64,000 bases of DNA. Source: Vagococcus humatus (GTDB lineage: Bacteria > Bacillota > Bacilli > Lactobacillales > Vagococcaceae). Made by a program: the position numbers and the translations under genes. Numbering within the stretch: position 1 is the stretch's first letter; each line of letters opens with the position of its first letter. Positions 61,574 through 64,000 of this stretch are shown piece after piece. The stretch covers positions 496,001-560,000 of the forward strand of contig NZ_PXZH01000001.1 of NCBI RefSeq assembly GCF_003950325.1, read 5' to 3'. The notes beneath the pieces are model-generated. The model searched no databases, was not told where the DNA came from, and saw only the letters and a list, made by a program, of their open reading frames with translations.

Positions 61574-62020
61574 CTAATGACTTTCTTCCATAATTAAATA
61601 AATAAATACACAAACTACTCCAATCGTTAAAGCAATATCTGCAACGTTAAAAATTGGAAAGCGAATAAATTGTAATTCAAACATATCCACCACGTAACCT
61701 TGACGTAATCGGTCAATAAAATTACCTACTGCACCGGCTAACATTAAAGTCAGGCCTATGGTAAAAAAATTGTACTGGTGTTTCATTTGATACAAATAAT
61801 ACAAAATCCCGATGATCACCACAATCGTTACGATGGTAAAAAACCACATTTTGCCTTCTAAAATACTCCAAGCAGCTCCCTCATTGCGGATATGAGTTAA
61901 AGCAAGAAAGGAATTGTCAGAAAACAACGTTTCTCCTAAAGCTAAATGAGTGACAATCCAATATTTAACCCACTGATCTAAGGCAACCAATCCAACTGCT
62001 ATTAATAAGAAAATAATCAT
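61574..62020 (-). CDS. lspA: lipoprotein signal peptidase
   Basis: Cleaves signal peptides of prolipoproteins in the membrane. The 148-aa product has four hydrophobic helices and the catalytic aspartates in GAVGNFIDRLRQGYVVDMFE and FNVADIAL, plus NEGAAWSIL. ATG 62020 overlaps the stop of the CBS gene by four bases (ATGA); GGAGAG inside the CBS gene is its ribosome binding site. The longer reading that begins before this site is rejected. Confidence 0.95.
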   Translation of the reverse strand: MIIFLLIAVGLVALDQWVKYWIVTHLALGETLFSDNSFLALTHIRNEGAAWSILEGKMWFFTIVTIVVIIGILYYLYQMKHQYNFFTIGLTLMLAGAVGNFIDRLRQGYVVDMFELQFIRFPIFNVADIALTIGVVCVFIYLIMEESH

Positions 62021-62742
62021 TGAATAAAAGCTCTCCAATCTTTATAATACCCTAGCATAATATCTTTTGGTCGAATGATCCCAATCAAATTGCCATCAGG
62101 GTGACCATCTTTAGTAATAAACACTGTCTCAACAGTTGGTTTTTCCATAAAAATATGTGCCACTTGATAAATATAGGTGTCACTAGAAACAAACTGATAG
62201 TTATGTCGTCGTCTATCGGTTTTCAGTACGTCCTCTGCTGTTTTGTTTGCTAAATCAATAACTAATTGATTGGCTTGACATTGACTAGCCATCCACAAAC
62301 CTAAGCCATGTGCCGTAATTAACCCTAAAAATTTTCCTCTATCGTAAATAGGAAACTGAGAGTAACGTTTAGAATTAACGATTCTTAAAATATCTGTTAA
62401 CGAAGTCGTTTTCTCGAATCCAGTCACATATTTTTTAAACACAGGAATGACCCGTTCAGGTTCAAGTAGCTGGGTTTCAATTTCTTTTAATCGGTTAATG
62501 ACCCATTCATTTGGTTCGGCAATTACAAAATCTGTCGCAATCCGGTCATGAACAATAGCGTTTCTTAACTGAGCAATTTGAAGCAAATCATTTTCATAAA
62601 CATGAACTTGTAAATGACTTTGCCTAGCCAAACGTCTAGTCATTTCACTAAATCCCATATTATTAGGATTTTGCAGTTGACTTTGCATCCATTTATCAAT
62701 TCGGTTAAAGCAGGCTAAAAAATCCTCAGCGTTCTTCCCCAC
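62017..62742 (-). CDS. CBS-domain protein with N-terminal HEPN-like domain
   Basis: 241-aa cytoplasmic protein. Residues 1-100 are helical and contain LRNAIVHDR (R60-N61..H65, the R-x4-H pattern of HEPN domains). Residues about 105-240 form a CBS pair (LTDILRIVNSKRYSQFPIYDRGKFLGLI split over elements, and the second copy with TVFITKDG), which usually bind adenine nucleotides or c-di-AMP. The role is unknown; a nucleotide-sensing regulator is plausible. GTG start; it overlaps its upstream and downstream neighbours. Confidence 0.8.
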   Translation of the reverse strand: MGKNAEDFLACFNRIDKWMQSQLQNPNNMGFSEMTRRLARQSHLQVHVYENDLLQIAQLRNAIVHDRIATDFVIAEPNEWVINRLKEIETQLLEPERVIPVFKKYVTGFEKTTSLTDILRIVNSKRYSQFPIYDRGKFLGLITAHGLGLWMASQCQANQLVIDLANKTAEDVLKTDRRRHNYQFVSSDTYIYQVAHIFMEKPTVETVFITKDGHPDGNLIGIIRPKDIMLGYYKDWRAFIQ

Positions 62743-63124
62743 TAGCTAACTCCTCGATTGTATAGAATTTACGAGACATGACTCCTACAAACGCAATATA
62801 AGCTAATAAAATAACTACACCTAAGACCCAAGATTTAAAGAGTAAAGGAAAAATAAAAATAAATGTAAAGAAAGTCACATACATTCTCAAAATATTAGGA
62901 TTCACCTTCACTGTGTATTCTTTGCCATCATCTTCTTTTGAAAATGTATGGTCTTCACTTTTCAAAAAACCTAATTGAGCAGATAATGTCATTGATTCTT
63001 CTTTTACTTCTAGTTCTTTGTGTTCATTATGAGCTAAAGTTGTATATTCTTGCCCATTTTTTATCAGTTTTAGTAATTTATCATTTCCTAAAAAACTGGT
63101 CTTTCTTTTTAGTCCGATTTTCAT
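62726..63124 (-). CDS. small membrane hypothetical protein
   Basis: 132-aa protein with a soluble, charged N-terminal part (about 1-75, KLIKNGQEYTTLAHNEHKE, DHTFSKEDDGKEYTV) and two adjacent membrane segments near the C terminus (about 82-118), ending in SRKFYTIEELASGEER. I do not recognise the family. ATG 63124 is used; AAAAGGTGA lies 6-8 bases upstream. It overlaps the CBS gene by 17 bases and so is the first gene of the lspA-rluD unit. Confidence 0.72.
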   Translation of the reverse strand: MKIGLKRKTSFLGNDKLLKLIKNGQEYTTLAHNEHKELEVKEESMTLSAQLGFLKSEDHTFSKEDDGKEYTVKVNPNILRMYVTFFTFIFIFPLLFKSWVLGVVILLAYIAFVGVMSRKFYTIEELASGEER

Positions 63125-63196
63125 TTCAATCACCTTTTCTTATCTCTTAATAAAATGTAAAAATTCAACACGTACCTATAATAACAAGAAATACCT

Positions 63197-63238
63197 AAAA
63201 AAGCCAAATAGAATTCAAAAAACTTCCATCTACTTGGC
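63197..63238 (-). terminator. terminator of small minus-strand ORF
   Basis: GCCAAGTAGA / TCTATTTGGC arms (one G-T) on the minus strand, followed by six T; 18 bases downstream of the ORF ending at 63256. Confidence 0.75.
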
Positions 63239-63255
63239 AAAATAACTAGGGGCAT

Positions 63256-63381
63256 TTATTTAACTGTTTTATGTTTAGGCAATACCCCATACACATGTTT
63301 AACTATCTTAATCGGAAGACAGATACACATCTTTCCTATAAAATAACCAATTTGATAAACAAAGGTAGAAATAGCACGCAT
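63256..63381 (-). CDS. 41-aa small basic, partly hydrophobic protein
   Basis: A short ORF with AAGGAG 8 bases before its ATG and its own terminator after it. It begins MRAISTFVYQIGYFIGKMCI and ends in a basic tail (IVKHVYGVLPKHKTVK). The composition suggests a membrane-associated peptide. TATACT at 63421-63426 could be a -10. I do not recognise a family. It stands between the 62726 unit and the cold-shock gene, about 130 bases from the first and in a region otherwise without genes. Confidence 0.6.
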   Translation of the reverse strand: MRAISTFVYQIGYFIGKMCICLPIKIVKHVYGVLPKHKTVK

Positions 63382-63550
63382 CTCTGTCACTCCTTATTCC
63401 CTTACTTCCTTATAAATTTCAGTATAACTAACCTCTCTTAATTAATACATTATTTTGATTTAATTTTGCGAAATTTTTATATTTTGTTAACATTATAGAA
63501 AATTTTAGTCAGTTAGACCTATTTTTTTTTAATAAATATAAGTGGATTCA

Positions 63551-63579
63551 TTGCTTTTTAGCCAGATAATTCATATAAT
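63551..63579 (+). promoter_or_regulatory. cold-shock gene promoter
   Basis: TTGCTT, 17 bases, TATAAT, ending 38 bases before the ATG. The short leader leaves no room for a long cold-shock RNA thermoswitch. Confidence 0.7.
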
Positions 63580-63616
63580 ACAACTGATAGGTCAGTAAAC
63601 AATGGAGGAATGTCAA

Positions 63617-63829
63617 ATGATTCAAGGTGTCGTTAAATGGTTTGATGCAAAAAAAGGCTACGGTTTTATCACTTATGGTCAAGATGAAGATGTCTTTGTT
63701 CATTTTACAGGAATTATAGGAGAAGGCTTCAAAACTCTTCAGACCAATGATTCTGTTACATTTGACATTATGGAAGGTCCTAGAGGCCCTCAAGCAACCA
63801 ACGTGGAAACAATCACAACTAGTAAATAA
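63617..63829 (+). CDS. cold-shock domain protein (CspA family)
   Basis: 70-aa single-stranded nucleic acid-binding protein that acts as an RNA chaperone. RNP1 KKGYGFIT and RNP2 VFVHF are complete, with the WFDAKKGYG and GPRGPQATNV family patterns. ATG 63617 is 7 bases after GGAGGAA; an upstream in-frame ATG overlaps that site and would add an unusual N terminus. Transcribed alone from the TTGCTT/TATAAT promoter, with a terminator at the end. Confidence 0.95.
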   Translation: MIQGVVKWFDAKKGYGFITYGQDEDVFVHFTGIIGEGFKTLQTNDSVTFDIMEGPRGPQATNVETITTSK

Positions 63830-63862
63830 AAAAACAGGTTGGCAATTTGCCAACCTGTTTTT
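63830..63862. terminator. terminator after cold-shock gene
   Basis: AAAACAGGTTGGCA / TGCCAACCTGTTTT near-perfect arms with 3-base loop; T's on the plus strand and A/T on the other, so it may serve both converging genes. Confidence 0.85.
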
Positions 63863-64000
63863 AAATATCTTGATCAACAGAAGGAGTTATTTGACCAGTA
63901 AAAGCTTTTATTTCTATTAACTGGTGTAAAAACTCTTTCTTTGTTTTAAGTCTCATTAATAAACTAAGACAATCAAGAGAATCATTTGTAGAAAACTTCA
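63861..64000 (-). CDS. C-terminal part of an unidentified protein
   Basis: An open frame enters from the window edge on the minus strand and ends at TAA 63861, giving 46 codons (KFSTNDSLDCLSLLMRLKTK ... FTGQITPSVDQDI). It is helical and soluble-looking; the family cannot be told from this piece. Its stop abuts the cold-shock terminator. Confidence 0.6.
   Translation of the reverse strand, partial: KFSTNDSLDCLSLLMRLKTKKEFLHQLIEIKAFTGQITPSVDQDI

Overview
The window reads as chromosomal DNA of a low-GC, Gram-positive member of the Lactobacillales, most likely Enterococcaceae (Enterococcus/Vagococcus-like). The support is the HPr, EI, ClpE and YsxC sequences, a DUF1827 gene beside clpE, CtsR-type control, strong AGGAGG ribosome binding sites, an ylxM-ffh pair, a dinG-ypmB-aspB-asnS cluster and a PyrR-attenuated pyr operon. 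I see no phage, insertion sequence, CRISPR array, rRNA or tRNA. The content is mainly housekeeping genes with a few accessory and unknown genes.

Layout. 0.1-8.7 kb: prfC, a viroplasmin-type RNase H, a YxeA-like secreted protein, DUF1827 and clpE (minus strand, CtsR operator), then ptsH-ptsI. 9-12.4 kb: a glycolipid/lipoteichoic-anchor operon with two GT4 glycosyltransferases and a flippase-like membrane protein. 12.5-18.7 kb: a beta-hydroxyacid dehydrogenase, YkuJ family, a TPR-like protein, trigger factor, clpX, ysxC and a MazG-like gene. 18.8-25.1 kb: a split ThrE-type exporter, a 56-codon gene missed by longer-ORF calling, a 483-aa protein of unknown function and a MacA/MacB-like efflux operon. 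25-31.4 kb: DUF92, VanZ, HAD, DeoR, an AT-rich stretch without a clear gene, a small HTH protein, a gene split by an in-frame TGA, GNAT and DUF4298. 31.4-36.7 kb: ketopantoate-reductase-like gene with an orphan PTS IIC, an unknown protein, and LysR-ppaC. 36.8-45.1 kb: ylxM-ffh, DUF523 and dinG-ypmB-aspB-asnS. 45.4-48 kb: universal stress protein, a fluoride-clade-like CLC transporter with a structured leader, and a methyltransferase.

48-63.1 kb is one long minus-strand block: an unknown membrane protein, a HEPN-like/CBS protein, lspA and rluD, then the pyr operon pyrR-pyrP-pyrB-pyrC-carA-carB-pyrK-pyrD-pyrF-pyrE. The block ends in an alpha-type carbonic anhydrase that could supply bicarbonate to CarAB. 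PyrR-type attenuators precede pyrR and pyrP. The window ends with a small orphan ORF, a cold-shock protein and a partial minus-strand gene.

Most interesting: (1) the leader of the CLC gene, with its own promoter, a hairpin-loop pseudoknot that competes with a terminator, and resemblance to a divergent fluoride riboswitch; (2) a gene interrupted by one in-frame TGA at 30011-30013; (3) carbonic anhydrase at the end of the pyr operon; (4) a HEPN-like RNxxVH motif fused to CBS domains; (5) a CtsR operator that overlaps promoters on both strands.
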